A stretch of 64,000 bases of DNA. Origin: Gammaproteobacteria bacterium 53_120_T64 (lineage in GTDB: Bacteria > Pseudomonadota > Gammaproteobacteria > Pseudomonadales > Porticoccaceae). Positions within the stretch are counted from its first letter, which is position 1. Each line of letters opens with the position of its first letter. Made by a program: the position numbers and the translations under genes. The notes under the pieces were generated by a model. That model had not been told where the DNA came from and made no database searches. It saw only the letters and a program-made list of their open reading frames with translations. The DNA is taken from contig MAAT01000025.1 of assembly GCA_002162815.1 (NCBI GenBank), forward strand, positions 62,001-126,000. The letters run 5' to 3'. Positions 1 to 9,093 of the stretch are shown in pieces.

Positions 1-292
1 CCAGATCACCGGCTTTTTCGAGCACCGGGCCAGAGGTTGATTTCAGGCTGGTCGCCATTTCATTGGCAATAATGTTGGCCAGGGTGGTTTTACCCAAACC
101 CGGCGGGCCAAAGACCAAGGTGTGATCGAGGGGTTCCCCCCGCCCCTGGGCGGCGCGAATAAAAATATCCATTTGCTCGCGCACCACTTGCTGACCAATA
201 TAGTCGCTGAGCTTCTCGGGGCGAATGGCCCTGTCCATGCGCGCTTCAACTAATGTGGGTTCTGCCGCAACCAGGCGGTCTGTCTCTATCAT
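1..292 (-). CDS. ruvB: Holliday junction branch migration ATPase RuvB (N-terminal part, cut by window edge)
   Basis: Reading the minus strand from an ATG at 292 gives [20 protein letters not shown], then an [12 protein letters not shown] block and the Walker A segment [19 protein letters not shown], all typical of the RuvB N-terminus. About 97 codons are present; the remaining roughly 240 lie outside the window. RuvB is the hexameric AAA+ motor that pumps DNA through Holliday junctions held by RuvA. It follows ruvA by 60 bases in the same direction, as in most gammaproteobacteria, so it is probably the last gene of the fmdB-aspS-yebC-ruvCAB operon. The start was chosen because it matches the usual RuvB N-terminus; a short GAG lies upstream. 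Confidence 0.96.
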   Translation of the reverse strand, partial: MIETDRLVAAEPTLVEARMDRAIRPEKLSDYIGQQVVREQMDIFIRAAQGRGEPLDHTLVFGPPGLGKTTLANIIANEMATSLKSTSGPVLEKAGDL

Positions 293-352
293 TTCAGCTC
301 TGTGTTTCCCGTATTCAATAATGTATTTTATCGCTAACTGCTCGCCAATTTA

Positions 353-952
353 TTATTTAGCGGCCTTATTTTTCAGCGCGGCACGAATCAACTCCGCACT
401 GCTGGCCTCTTTATTGTCAGCGCTAACGGCCCCAATCATTTTCGCGGCTTCGGGCTCTTTATAGCCAAGGGAGACCAGTGCACTCTCCGCCTCTTGTACC
501 GCGCCACTACCCTGCGGGCTGGCAACAGTCGTATCACTGGCAAGCGCCCACTTTTCGACGCGGTCATGCATTTCGACCACCAGGCGTTCAGCGGTTTTTT
601 TACCGACACCGGGCAGGCGCACCAGGGTGGCGATATCTTTGCCCTTCACACAGTTAACAAACTCAGCCGCATTCATACCCGACAAAATTGCCAGCGCCAT
701 TTTCGGGCCCACACCATTGACCTTAATTAGCTCGCGAAACAACTGGCGTTCGCCAAGGCTACTAAAGCCATACAGTAACTGGGCATCTTCACGCACCACA
801 AAGTGGGTGTGCAAGGTCGCCGGTTGATCAATGTCGGGCAGCTCGAAAAAGGTCGTTAAGGAGGCCTGTATTTCATAGCCCACACCCTGCACGTCGAGCA
901 GTAAAAATGGCGCCTGCTTCTCGAGTAATATACCGCGTATTCGTCCTATCAT
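353..952 (-). CDS. ruvA: Holliday junction DNA helicase subunit RuvA
   Basis: The 199-residue product has the usual RuvA length and layout: an N-terminal OB-fold beginning [12 protein letters not shown], two helix-hairpin-helix segments in the middle (for example [15 protein letters not shown] and [16 protein letters not shown]), a flexible acidic/serine linker, and a C-terminal domain III ([20 protein letters not shown]) that contacts RuvB. RuvA tetramers bind the four-way junction and load RuvB. A GGAAAC sequence sits just before the ATG. It lies between ruvC and ruvB on the same strand. I searched the upstream bases for a LexA box and did not see one, so SOS control is not supported here. 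Confidence 0.97.
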   Translation of the reverse strand: MIGRIRGILLEKQAPFLLLDVQGVGYEIQASLTTFFELPDIDQPATLHTHFVVREDAQLLYGFSSLGERQLFRELIKVNGVGPKMALAILSGMNAAEFVNCVKGKDIATLVRLPGVGKKTAERLVVEMHDRVEKWALASDTTVASPQGSGAVQEAESALVSLGYKEPEAAKMIGAVSADNKEASSAELIRAALKNKAAK

Positions 953-1025
953 TTCTGTTTCCGCTTGTGACTACCTCGGGTAGTCCAGTCGTTATCTACA
1001 AGTGTAAAGCCGCCGTGCGAGCAGA

Positions 1026-1544
1026 TTATTTGAGCCGCCCTCGGGCATAACCCGTCACCCCTTTTACTGCTAGCTGATGCGTCATGCTATGGGCGTGACA
1101 AATGGCAACGGCCAATGCATCGGCGGCATCCTCCTGAGGCGGAGCCGGCAATTTCAACAGGCGCATAATCATTTGCTGCACCTGGTCTTTCTTCGCCCCA
1201 CCATTGCCGACGACTGCCTGTTTAACGGTTTTGGCGCTGTACTCAGCCACGGGCAGATCAGCTGTCACCCCGGCAACAATGGCCGCGCCTCGGGCCTGTC
1301 CCAGTTTCAAAGCAGCGCGTGGGTCGCGGGCAAAAAACACATCCTCAATGGCCATTTCGACGGGCTGATATTCGCCGATCAATTCGCTGACATTTTCAAA
1401 AATCACTTTTAAACGCGCCGGTAATTGGCCCGTAGGCAGGCGTATAACTCCGCTAGACACATAGTGAATCTTGCTGCCAACAGCATCGATAATGCCGAAA
1501 CCGGTGCGCCGCGAGCCAGGATCAATGCCAAGTATTCGTGTCAT
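1026..1544 (-). CDS. ruvC: Crossover junction endodeoxyribonuclease RuvC
   Basis: This 172-residue protein resolves Holliday junctions by paired nicks. The catalytic acidic residues of the RNase H-like fold are visible: Asp7 in [14 protein letters not shown], Glu in [12 protein letters not shown] near residue 67, and the Asp pair in [13 protein letters not shown] near 140. Length is normal for the family (about 173). It is followed by ruvA after 73 bases and preceded by a 63-residue unknown gene with a terminator-like hairpin in between, so ruvC may have its own promoter or rely on read-through. Confidence 0.97.
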   Translation of the reverse strand: MTRILGIDPGSRRTGFGIIDAVGSKIHYVSSGVIRLPTGQLPARLKVIFENVSELIGEYQPVEMAIEDVFFARDPRAALKLGQARGAAIVAGVTADLPVAEYSAKTVKQAVVGNGGAKKDQVQQMIMRLLKLPAPPQEDAADALAVAICHAHSMTHQLAVKGVTGYARGRLK

Positions 1545-1652
1545 CTATGCGCTCGCGTTGTCTAATGCGCAAGTGTTGCAATGGCGGCAATGCCCGTCAA
1601 GCCATACCGGGCTTTTACTGAGGATTTTCAAGATCAATATAATCGGCGCAAT

Positions 1653-1680
1653 AAAAAAGGGCAGCTCACGCCGCCCTTTC
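1653..1680 (-). terminator. Rho-independent terminator after the small acidic gene
   Basis: On the minus strand a 7-base stem (GAAAGGGC...GCCCTTT, arms 1673-1679 and 1656-1662, 10-base loop) is followed directly by a run of T residues and TATT. It sits 23 bases after the stop of the 63-residue gene and before ruvC, so it would end or reduce transcription coming from yebC. Confidence 0.75.
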
Positions 1681-1702
1681 AACTACCTTTTAAGCTAAGT
1701 GC

Positions 1703-1894
1703 TTATTCGGCAGGTGCTTCTTCAGCTTCAGGCTCTGCTGCCTTCGGCTCAGTCAGCTTAATCAGCTCTTCGGCTAATAAGATTTTGGTTTTTTCTTCGG
1801 CATTAATAGCGCTGCCATCGGCGCTGGTAACCGCGTAACGACCCGAACGCTTCTGGCTAATAATATATTCTGCAGTTTGCTTAATGACTTTCAT
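1703..1894 (-). CDS. Small acidic protein of unknown function between yebC and ruvC
   Basis: The 63-residue product begins MKVIKQTAEYIISQKRSGRY, continues with a lysine/leucine-rich middle (TKILLAEELIKLTE) and ends in an acidic Glu/Ala/Pro tail (PKAAEPEAEEAPAE). I do not recognise a named family. No signal peptide or membrane segment is present, so it should be cytoplasmic. An ATG six bases further upstream (1900) is possible, but the AAGGA motif is then too close; at 1894 the spacing is about eight bases, so that start was chosen. It follows yebC by about 60 bases and has a good terminator right after its stop, which supports a real expressed gene. Confidence 0.6.
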   Translation of the reverse strand: MKVIKQTAEYIISQKRSGRYAVTSADGSAINAEEKTKILLAEELIKLTEPKAAEPEAEEAPAE

Positions 1895-1954
1895 CTTCAT
1901 GTTCCTTGCATTGATAAGTATGACTACTCGTTAAAAAAATAAAGTGCTTAAGCC

Positions 1955-2704
1955 TTACTCACTGAGCTGCTCAAGTACTTCGGTGGAAATATCGGCATTG
2001 GTGTAAACATTTTGTACGTCGTCGAGGTCTTCTAAACTATCGACCAGGGCGATAACTTTTTCGGCAGCGTCTTTATCCAGCTCGACCATGAGTGAGGCAA
2101 CCATAGTTACCTCGGCATCGTCAGGCTCAAGCCCCGCTTCAATAAGACCGGCCTTAACACTGAGAAAGTCTTCCCAGGCCGTCATCACATCGATAGATCC
2201 GTCGTCGTGGCTGACGACATCATCGGCACCCAGCTCCAGAGCCGCGTCCATAATTTGCTCTTCATCGCCACCCGGCGCATAGCTGATCTGCCCGCTGCGG
2301 GTGAACAAATAGGCGACCGAACCATCGGTGCCCAGATTGCCGCTGCGCTTGGTAAAGGCATGGCGCACATCGCCCACGGTGCGATTGCGGTTGTCGGTCA
2401 GGCATTCCACGAGTACGGCGATGCCACCGTGACCGTAGCCCTCGTAGGTGACTTCTTCGTAGTTTTCACCCTCACCGGTACCGGCACCCCGTGCAACCGC
2501 CTTGTCGACGGTGTCCTTTTTCATATTGGCGCCGAGGGCTTTGTCGACGGCGGCTCGCAGACGTGGGTTGTCATCGGGATTGGGGCCACCGGCTTTCGCC
2601 GCTACCACTAACTCGCGAATTAACTTGGTAAAAACCTTACCTCGCTTGGCGTCCTGTGCCGCCTTGCGATGTTTGATATTTGCCCACTTACTGTGACCGG
2701 CCAT
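1955..2704 (-). CDS. yebC: YebC/PmpR family transcriptional regulator / translation factor
   Basis: The 249-residue product starts with the signature [20 protein letters not shown] and contains the [20 protein letters not shown] and [10 protein letters not shown] blocks typical of the TACO1/YebC family, at the usual length. Members bind DNA as regulators (PmpR) or help ribosomes translate proline-rich stretches; which role applies here cannot be read from sequence. The gene lies 11 bases after aspS and upstream of ruvC, the standard order in gammaproteobacteria. Confidence 0.95.
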   Translation of the reverse strand: MAGHSKWANIKHRKAAQDAKRGKVFTKLIRELVVAAKAGGPNPDDNPRLRAAVDKALGANMKKDTVDKAVARGAGTGEGENYEEVTYEGYGHGGIAVLVECLTDNRNRTVGDVRHAFTKRSGNLGTDGSVAYLFTRSGQISYAPGGDEEQIMDAALELGADDVVSHDDGSIDVMTAWEDFLSVKAGLIEAGLEPDDAEVTMVASLMVELDKDAAEKVIALVDSLEDLDDVQNVYTNADISTEVLEQLSE

Positions 2705-2715
2705 AGATTGCGCCC

Positions 2716-4509
2716 CTAGCTTTCTTCACTTTTTGGTTTTTCACTTTTGGTTTTTTCTCGCAAGCGAATATTCAACTCGCGCAATTGTTTACTATCCACC
2801 AGGCCCGGTGCATCTGTCATCAAGCATTGCGCCGACTGGGTTTTCGGGAAGGCGATAACGTCGCGTATCGAGGCGGCACCCACCATCAACATAATCAATC
2901 GATCGAGACCAAAGGCGACGCCCGCATGAGGCGGGCAACCGTATTTCAGCGCCTCGAGCAAGAAACCAAATTTCTCTTGCTGCTCCTCTTCATTAATAGC
3001 CAGCACTTCAAAAACCGCTTTCTGCATCGCGCTATCGTGGATACGCACCGAACCACCGCCCAGCTCCGTACCATTCAGCACCATGTCGTAAGCTTTTGAC
3101 AGTGCCGCACCCGGATCGGCGAGCAATTCATCAACCGAACAGGAGGGTTGCGTAAAGGGGTGGTGTAGGGGCGTCCAGCTACCGCTATCGGTTTTTTCAA
3201 ACATCGGGAAGTCGATCACCCACAGCGGCGCCCACTCACAGGTGTAGAGCTCAAGATCGGCGCCCAGCTTACAGCGCAGTGCCCCCAGTGCTTCGGAAAC
3301 AATCTTGCCCTGATCGGCACCGAAGAAAATCAGGTCGCCGTCTTCTGCCTGCAAGCGGTCAAGCAATTGCTGGCGCACCTCGTTGGGCAGGAATTTAACG
3401 ATCGGCGATTGCAGCCCCTCTTCAATATCGGTCTTGTCGTTGACCTTGATATAAGCCAAACCGCGTGCGCCGTAGATACTGACAAATTTGGTGTAGCCAT
3501 CAATCTTTTTGCGACTGAGTGAATTGCCGCCTGGCACCTTCAGCGCGGTAACACGACCTTCGGGGTCGTTGGCCGGAGCCGAGAACACCTTAAAGTCGAC
3601 ATCCTTCATCAAATCTTTGACTTCAACCAGCTCGAGGGGAATGCGCAAATCCGGCTTATCACTACCAAAGCGATGCATTGCTTCGGCGTAGGTCATTATC
3701 GGGAAAGTGCCCAACTCGACCTTGTGCAGTGTCGAAAACACTTGGCTAATCATCTTTTCCGAGATCGCCATAATATCTTCATCGCTGACGAAGGAGGCCT
3801 CAATGTCGATCTGGGTAAATTCGGGCTGGCGGTCGGCACGCAGATCTTCGTCGCGGAAACATTTAGCCACCTGGTAGTAACGGTCAAAACCCGAGACCAT
3901 CAACAGCTGCTTAAAGAGCTGGGGCGACTGGGGTAAAGCAAAGAACTTACCCTCGTGAGTGCGACTCGGCACCAAGTAGTCGCGCGCACCCTCCGGGGTG
4001 GCACGAGTCAGGATCGGCGTTTCAATATCGAGAAAGCCCGAGTCGTCGAGAAAGTTGCGCAGCGCCGAAGTGACCTTGGAGCGGAAGTAGAGATGCTGTT
4101 GCATCTCGGGGCGGCGCAGGTCGAGAAAACGGTGCAATAAACGCACCTCTTCACCGACCTTGGTGTGCTCATCAAGCTGGAAGGGCGGTGTTTCGGAGGC
4201 ATTGAGAACTTCCACATCCGTCGCGTAGACCTCTATTTCACCGGTCTTCATCTGCGGGTTGATGGTTTCGCTACTGCGCGCTCGCACTCGCCCGGTAATT
4301 CTCAAGACATATTCACCGCGCACACTGTCAGCAGTGTTGAAGTGCTCACCGCTATCCGGATCGCAGACGATCTGCACAATGCCCTCGCGGTCACGCAGGT
4401 CGATAAAAATCACACCGCCGTGGTCGCGACGACGATCAACCCAGCCACATAAAGTGACCTCTTGATCCAAGGAGGTAGTATCGAGTAATCCGCAATAGCT
4501 CGAACGCAT
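2716..4509 (-). CDS. aspS: Aspartate-tRNA ligase
   Basis: This 597-residue class II aminoacyl-tRNA synthetase has an N-terminal OB anticodon-binding domain ([26 protein letters not shown]), motif 2 region ([13 protein letters not shown] with [11 protein letters not shown]), the bacterial GAD insertion in the middle, and motif 3 ([15 protein letters not shown]) near the C-terminus. Length fits the bacterial type. It charges tRNA-Asp and, in organisms lacking asparagine-tRNA ligase, also tRNA-Asn; discrimination cannot be decided from this window. It lies between the zinc-ribbon gene and yebC in one operon. Confidence 0.97.
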   Translation of the reverse strand: MRSSYCGLLDTTSLDQEVTLCGWVDRRRDHGGVIFIDLRDREGIVQIVCDPDSGEHFNTADSVRGEYVLRITGRVRARSSETINPQMKTGEIEVYATDVEVLNASETPPFQLDEHTKVGEEVRLLHRFLDLRRPEMQQHLYFRSKVTSALRNFLDDSGFLDIETPILTRATPEGARDYLVPSRTHEGKFFALPQSPQLFKQLLMVSGFDRYYQVAKCFRDEDLRADRQPEFTQIDIEASFVSDEDIMAISEKMISQVFSTLHKVELGTFPIMTYAEAMHRFGSDKPDLRIPLELVEVKDLMKDVDFKVFSAPANDPEGRVTALKVPGGNSLSRKKIDGYTKFVSIYGARGLAYIKVNDKTDIEEGLQSPIVKFLPNEVRQQLLDRLQAEDGDLIFFGADQGKIVSEALGALRCKLGADLELYTCEWAPLWVIDFPMFEKTDSGSWTPLHHPFTQPSCSVDELLADPGAALSKAYDMVLNGTELGGGSVRIHDSAMQKAVFEVLAINEEEQQEKFGFLLEALKYGCPPHAGVAFGLDRLIMLMVGAASIRDVIAFPKTQSAQCLMTDAPGLVDSKQLRELNIRLREKTKSEKPKSEES

Positions 4510-4594
4510 AATATCTGTATTTCCTAAATATCGATCGGTAAATTAACGGCCTAGTGTGCCGCAAACTGGAATAAGGTGTATCAAACTTACAGGC

Positions 4595-4909
4595 CTAGCT
4601 GCCGGACGATGCCGACTTTTTCCCGCTATCGGCGCTTGAGCTACTGCTCTTTTTTGCACCACTGTCAGACGATTTTTTACCGCCACTGGGCCCATTGTCA
4701 CTACCAGCTAGGTTCTTCTTTTTATCACCAGTTTTAAAGTCGGTCTCATACCAGCCACTACCGCTGAGTCGAAAAGCACTAGCGGTCAGCTGCTTCTTTA
4801 GAGCCTGTTCGCCACAGTTCGGGCATTCCGTTAACAGGGCGTCACTGAGCTTTTGCAGGGCCTCGTGGGTTTCCTTGCAAGACTCACATTGGTATTCATA
4901 AATTGGCAT
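4595..4909 (-). CDS. FmdB-type zinc ribbon regulatory protein
   Basis: The 104-residue protein begins MPIYEYQCESCKETHEALQK and has two CxxC pairs (CESC at residues 8-11 and CPNC near 31-34) forming the FmdB/CxxC_CxxC_SSSS zinc ribbon. The second half is a low-complexity Ser/Lys/Gly tail (KKSSDSGAKKSSSSS), as is common in this family. It sits just upstream of aspS, its usual genomic place in Proteobacteria. The biochemical role is not known; the family is named after a formamidase regulator. A GGAG lies about ten bases before the ATG. Confidence 0.9.
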   Translation of the reverse strand: MPIYEYQCESCKETHEALQKLSDALLTECPNCGEQALKKQLTASAFRLSGSGWYETDFKTGDKKKNLAGSDNGPSGGKKSSDSGAKKSSSSSADSGKKSASSGS

Positions 4910-4943
4910 TGTCTATTTACTCCACTTCACAAGCTAGACACAG

Positions 4944-4974
4944 CGGCGAGTAACTTCTCTGTAGTTACTCGCCG
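4944..4974 (-). promoter_or_regulatory. Perfect 12-bp hairpin in the leader of the fmdB-aspS operon
   Basis: Arms CGGCGAGTAACT (4944-4955) and AGTTACTCGCCG (4963-4974) pair perfectly around a 7-base loop. On the minus strand the hairpin ends 35 bases before the fmdB-type start codon and has no T tract, so it is not a simple terminator. A second, weaker stem (CCAGC/GCTGG around 4988-5009) lies just 5' of it. The rest of the roughly 360-base gap up to the HU-like gene holds this leader and, on the other strand, the HU promoter. A regulatory or RNA-stabilising role is inferred only. Confidence 0.5.
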
Positions 4975-5149
4975 AGCACCTGGAAAGCCAGCATCCAGGG
5001 AAAGGCTGGTCCAAAAAAAGCGCGCATTATACCCCAGCTAGGCTGGCCGCTTAAAGTCACTAACAACAGCCCTACTTTCGCGCGACCAGGGACTAATGTA
5101 ACTAAAGTCCTTTTTTTTGCCGAAAAACGCTGTTTTATAGGGATTTCTA

Positions 5150-5178
5150 TTGCCTGAGCCCTATAGATACTATATATA
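5150..5178 (+). promoter_or_regulatory. Candidate sigma70 promoter of the HU-like gene
   Basis: TTGCCT at 5150-5155 and TATATA at 5173-5178 are separated by 17 bases, close to the sigma70 consensus, in an AT-rich stretch about 90 bases before the HU-like start codon. Found by eye; overlapping TATATT at 5175-5180 is an alternative -10. Confidence 0.45.
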
Positions 5179-5268
5179 TTGCTTCCTTAGGGGCCATAAG
5201 GTTTCGCTTGATGTACTCAGGCCCTCAATGCTGAAAATCCATCAAACAATAAACGCAAGGTAAACACC

Positions 5269-5649
5269 ATGGCCGCCAAAAAAGCTCCCGCTAAGAAGAA
5301 AGCTCCCGCCAAAGCCGCACCGGCACGCAAGGTAGTCGCCATCTCTGAGCGCTACACCAAAACCCAGCTGCTCAATGAATTGTCCGAGAAAACAGAATTG
5401 TCACGCAAGGAGGTTGGCGCCGTGCTCGAGGAACTGGGTATTGTTATCGAGCGCCACATTAAAAAGCGCGCCGTTGGTGAGTTCACCCTGCCCGGTCTAT
5501 TAAAAATCAAAACCGTGAAAAAACCTGCCCGTCGCGCTCGCAAGGGTATCAATCCCTTTACCGGCGAAGAGACGACCTTCGCGGCCAAGCCAGCCAGCAC
5601 TGCCGTTAAAGTAACGGCGCTAAAAGGCCTGAAAGATATGGCCAACTAG
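5269..5649 (+). CDS. HU-family DNA-binding protein with lysine/alanine-rich N-terminal arm
   Basis: The 126-residue product has a histone H1-like N-terminus of about 22 residues made of repeated PAKKKAPAK-type units, followed by an HU/IHF fold (YTKTQLLNELSEKTELSRKE, then GEFTLPGLLKIKTVKKPARRARKGINPFTGE). HU proteins bend and wrap DNA as dimers; the basic arm probably adds non-specific DNA binding. Ordinary HU is about 90 residues, so the extension is the unusual part. An AAGG ribosome site precedes the ATG by eight bases. The gene is monocistronic, with a promoter candidate upstream and a strong terminator downstream. Confidence 0.9.
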   Translation: MAAKKAPAKKKAPAKAAPARKVVAISERYTKTQLLNELSEKTELSRKEVGAVLEELGIVIERHIKKRAVGEFTLPGLLKIKTVKKPARRARKGINPFTGEETTFAAKPASTAVKVTALKGLKDMAN

Positions 5650-5684
5650 TTCCAGCACCGTACTTCAACCGTACTGGCTCGTCT

Positions 5685-5715
5685 AAAAACGCCCCTTATG
5701 AAGGGGCGTTTTTAA
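5685..5715 (+). terminator. Rho-independent terminator of the HU-like gene
   Basis: AAAAACGCCCCTT (5685-5697) pairs with AAGGGGCGTTTTT (5701-5713) around a 3-base loop, with a T run in the 3' arm. It lies 36 bases after the stop codon. The symmetric A/T tracts mean it could also stop transcription of the HIT gene arriving from the other side. Confidence 0.93.
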
Positions 5716-5772
5716 TTCTGGGTACTGTCATCGGCCCGCTTACCCGGCAAGCCCCTCCACCCGCCCCTCTTC

Positions 5773-6198
5773 TCAACCGCCCTCTATCACGATCTTACCC
5801 AACAGAGCATTGCGCACACTGGCCAGCCTTTGTTCCATTTCTGCCGTTTCGTATTCAGCGGCTGGAGCCGCACCCCAAATGGGCCCCGGCCAGCTAGCAT
5901 CAGTTTTAAAACGGGCCACATGGTGAATATGCAACTGGGCAACGATATTACCCAGCATGGCAATATTCAGCTTGTCGGGCGAGAACACCGATTCCAGTGC
6001 CTCCGCCAGCAGCGCCGATTCGGCCAGTAGCAATTGCTGGTCGAGCGCTGAAAGATGGTGGATTTCTGTAGCGCCCTGCCGCTGGGGCACCAAAATACAC
6101 CAGGGGTAGTTGCCATCGCGGTGCAGCAATAATAAGCACAGCTGGAACCGGCCCACCATCACGGTATCTTTCTGTAAACGTTCATCGAGCTGAAACAT
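5773..6198 (-). CDS. HIT domain protein (histidine triad nucleotide hydrolase-like)
   Basis: The 141-residue product reads MFQLDERLQKDTVMVGRFQL and carries the HIT signature as QLHIHHVARF near residue 97. The first His of the usual HxHxHxx triad is replaced by Gln (Q-L-H-I-H-H), a form seen in some bacterial HIT proteins annotated as diadenosine tetraphosphate hydrolases. Family members cleave nucleoside phosphoramidates or dinucleoside polyphosphates. A longer in-frame reading to 6405 would overlap proS; the ATG at 6198 has an excellent GGAGGAGG site and was chosen. It is divergent from proS with about 100 bases between. Confidence 0.85.
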   Translation of the reverse strand: MFQLDERLQKDTVMVGRFQLCLLLLHRDGNYPWCILVPQRQGATEIHHLSALDQQLLLAESALLAEALESVFSPDKLNIAMLGNIVAQLHIHHVARFKTDASWPGPIWGAAPAAEYETAEMEQRLASVRNALLGKIVIEGG

Positions 6199-6304
6199 CA
6201 CAACCTCCTCCTTTCTCATTACCGCGCTGTACCCAGCGCCGACGGCACCGTAAAATGGCCGCCAAAATACATCAACCACTATCGCCCTACGCGGAAACAT
6301 TCTT

Positions 6305-8023
6305 ATGCGCGCCAGCCGTTTTCTTATCGCCACCCAAAAAGAAACCCCAGCCGATGCCGAGGTTATCAGCCACCAACTGATGCTCCGCGCCGGAATGATT
6401 CGCAAGCTCGCCTCCGGTCTCTACTCTTGGCTGCCCCTCGGCCTGCGCGTACTGCGCAAGGTCGAAGCCATTGTGCGTGAGGAGATGGATCGCGCCGAGG
6501 CCCAGGAAGTCTTAATGCCGGTGGTGCAACCCTCGGAACTGTGGCAAGAGTCTGGGCGCTGGCAAGAATACGGCGGCGAGCTACTGCGCATTGCCGATCG
6601 CCACGGTCGCGATTTCTGCCTCGGCCCCACCCACGAAGAGATCATTACCGATTTAATTCGCGGTGAAATTCGCAGCTACAAACAATTGCCCGCCAACTTC
6701 TATCAAATTCAAACCAAGTTTCGCGATGAAACCCGCCCTCGTTTCGGTGTCATGCGCGCCCGCGAATTCATTATGAAAGACGCCTACTCGTTCCACGCCA
6801 CAACAGAAAGTCTACAAGAAACTTACCAGGTGATGCACGCCGCTTACTGCAAAATCTTCCAGCGCCTGGGCCTCGACTTCCGTCCCGTACTCGCCGACAC
6901 CGGCAGTATCGGCGGCAGTGTCTCCCACGAGTTCCACGTACTGGCGGACTCTGGAGAAGACGACATCGCCTTTTCGACCACCAGCGACTATGCCGCCAAC
7001 GTTGAAATGGCCGAGGCCATCGCCCCCAGTGGTAGCCGTGCCGCTGCAACACAAGACATGAATGAAGTCGCCACCCCCGGCCAACACAGCATCGACGAGG
7101 TCTGTGGTTTCCTCAACTGTGCCGCTGACAGCATCGTCAAAACACTGATCGTCAATGGCGAGGAGGAAGGCAGCCTGATCGCACTGGTATTGCGTGGCGA
7201 CCACGCGTTAAACGCTATTAAAGCTGAAAAACTCGAGGGCGTTGCCAATCCACTGACCTTCGCCAGCGAGCAGGCCGTACTCGCTGCTACCGGCTGTAAT
7301 GTTGGCTCTCTCGGCCCCGTCGGCTTAAACATTCCAGTGATTATTGATCGCAGCGCCGCCCATCTCGGAGACTTTGTCTGTGGCGCCAATAAAGACGGTA
7401 TGCATTTAACGGGCGTAAACTGGCAGCGCGACTGTGCCGATAAACGCATTGAAGATCTTCGCAATGTCGTTGCCGGCGACCCCAGCCCCAATGGCCAGGG
7501 CACACTGGAAATTAAACGCGGCATTGAAGTGGGTCATATTTTCCAGCTCGGCACCAAGTACAGCGATGCTATGAACGCAAAAATACTCGACGAAAATGGT
7601 AAAGAAAAAGCCATGTTAATGGGCTGCTACGGCATCGGAGTGAGCCGTATCGTCGCCTCGGCCATTGAGCAAAACCACGATGACAAAGGCATTATCTGGC
7701 CCGAGTCGCTAGCGCCCTTCCAGCTAGCCATCATCCCCATCAACCCCCATAAGTCCGAGGCGGTACGCGAGGCCAGCGAGAGCCTTTACACAAAATTGCG
7801 TGCAGCCGGTCACGACGTGCTATTGATGGACGAGAAGAAAGCTCGACTCGGGGTGATGCTCGCCGATGTCGAATTAATGGGCATTCCCCATCGTTTGGTG
7901 ATCGGTGATAGAGGCCTAGAGAAGGATGCCATTGAATATAAATATCGTCGTGACGCCGAAAGCTCAGATATCGAACTATCTGAGCTCGATGCCTTTTTGG
8001 CGACAGCCCTTGCCACCCACTGA
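6305..8023 (+). CDS. proS: Proline-tRNA ligase
   Basis: The 572-residue product is a bacterial-type class II ProRS. Motif 1 and 2 segments are clear ([20 protein letters not shown], then [16 protein letters not shown] and [20 protein letters not shown]), followed by the editing (INS) domain in the middle (about residues 230-390) and motif 3 ([17 protein letters not shown]) before the C-terminal anticodon-binding domain ([22 protein letters not shown]). It charges tRNA-Pro and deacylates mischarged Ala-tRNA-Pro through the INS domain. The lytic transglycosylase gene follows after 26 bases and may be co-transcribed. Confidence 0.97.
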   Translation: MRASRFLIATQKETPADAEVISHQLMLRAGMIRKLASGLYSWLPLGLRVLRKVEAIVREEMDRAEAQEVLMPVVQPSELWQESGRWQEYGGELLRIADRHGRDFCLGPTHEEIITDLIRGEIRSYKQLPANFYQIQTKFRDETRPRFGVMRAREFIMKDAYSFHATTESLQETYQVMHAAYCKIFQRLGLDFRPVLADTGSIGGSVSHEFHVLADSGEDDIAFSTTSDYAANVEMAEAIAPSGSRAAATQDMNEVATPGQHSIDEVCGFLNCAADSIVKTLIVNGEEEGSLIALVLRGDHALNAIKAEKLEGVANPLTFASEQAVLAATGCNVGSLGPVGLNIPVIIDRSAAHLGDFVCGANKDGMHLTGVNWQRDCADKRIEDLRNVVAGDPSPNGQGTLEIKRGIEVGHIFQLGTKYSDAMNAKILDENGKEKAMLMGCYGIGVSRIVASAIEQNHDDKGIIWPESLAPFQLAIIPINPHKSEAVREASESLYTKLRAAGHDVLLMDEKKARLGVMLADVELMGIPHRLVIGDRGLEKDAIEYKYRRDAESSDIELSELDAFLATALATH

Positions 8024-8049
8024 CCTACAAGCGCACTTTAAGCCGCTCT

Positions 8050-8640
8050 ATGTCGCCCTTTAAACGAAGCCAACCACGGCGCCGCCACAGCCTGTTTGCA
8101 CTGCTGCTAACAACGCTACTGGTGGTGCCATCGGCATTCTGCGCACAGAGCGCTGACCCAGAGTTACTGCGGATATTGCGCGACACCGTCAGTCAGGCCG
8201 ACAGCTTTGACGACCGCTACGACGCCGAAGTTTGGCTACTGACAAAGTCCAACAGCTTGGCGCGCTTTTTACCCGATAAAAGCCAGCGCTTTGAATTCTT
8301 GCGCAAGGTGCATCGGGCTGCCACCCAGGCCGGCTTGCAGCCCGAAATTGTGCTCGCCTTAATAGAAGTGGAAAGTCATTTCGACCCCTACGCCGTATCC
8401 CGTGTCGGTGCTCAGGGTTTAATGCAAATCATGCCTTTCTGGAAAAAAGAAATTGGCAGACCCAATGACAATCTCACCGATACCGACACCAACCTGCGCT
8501 ACGGCTGCACCATTCTCAAACACTATTTAAACCGAGAAAAGGGACGACTGGCCGACGCCCTAGCGCGCTACAACGGCAGTTACGGCCAGTACTGGTATTC
8601 AGAGCGGGTACTTTTGGCATGGGAAAAGCGCTGGCGCTAG
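8050..8640 (+). CDS. Exported lytic transglycosylase (SLT domain)
   Basis: The 196-residue protein starts with an Arg-rich n-region and a hydrophobic stretch (LFALLLTTLLVVPSAFC) that looks like a signal peptide cleaved near residue 33. The SLT domain follows, with the catalytic Glu in ALIEVESHFDPYAVSRVGAQ, the GLMQIMP motif and the ALARYNGSYGQYWYSERV segment. Such enzymes cut the MurNAc-GlcNAc bond of peptidoglycan and form 1,6-anhydro ends. The size suggests a small MltE/Slt-like enzyme without extra domains. It sits just downstream of proS, an arrangement common in related marine gammaproteobacteria. Confidence 0.9.
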   Translation: MSPFKRSQPRRRHSLFALLLTTLLVVPSAFCAQSADPELLRILRDTVSQADSFDDRYDAEVWLLTKSNSLARFLPDKSQRFEFLRKVHRAATQAGLQPEIVLALIEVESHFDPYAVSRVGAQGLMQIMPFWKKEIGRPNDNLTDTDTNLRYGCTILKHYLNREKGRLADALARYNGSYGQYWYSERVLLAWEKRWR

Positions 8641-9093
8641 GGTCTGCACCTACCTCGCCCAAAGCCTTCGCGTCGGCATCAAGCCCTCTCCTACAGCCTC
8701 TGTAACAACACAGGGATTCACCCTCCTACTAATCCCTTCGCCACGACACCATTTGAACCGAGATACCGGGAAAAGGTGCCTAATTGAGGTATCACTCTGA
8801 ACTCAGCAGCCCCTTGCTTTGCCTTATCGGCAATGGTTTGAAGCTATCGAACAATGCCACCGAGCGCATCCACTAGGTTGGCGGCAACAGCCAAGCGCCT
8901 TTCTGCATCACCACATGCCATCGACAACACAGTACATCGGCTACCTACTGGTAGATGCCGATGATTTTATCTATATTGAGTAACAGCATAAAGCGAACAT
9001 GAAAAGATCAAACACGCACCGACTAGGACGGTTCATTCAACCCGAACAGTCCGCTCTCAACACAATAAGATTTACTGTAAATAAGGAAGCATC
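8641..9093. other. Intergenic stretch with a possible decayed reading frame
   Basis: No convincing gene. On the plus strand a frame stays open for about 60 codons and ends at 8983, reading for example HRAHPLGWRQQPSAFLHHHM and then YIGYLLVDADDFIYIE. Its aromatic- and His-rich composition looks more like coding than random sequence, but it has no start with a ribosome site and I cannot name a family. It may be the tail of a lost gene. No terminator with a T tract was found after the transglycosylase. Confidence 0.4.

Noticed and set aside
6199-6405. Longer N-terminal extension of the HIT gene
   Set aside because: It would overlap proS and skip the strong GGAGGAGG site in front of the ATG at 6198.
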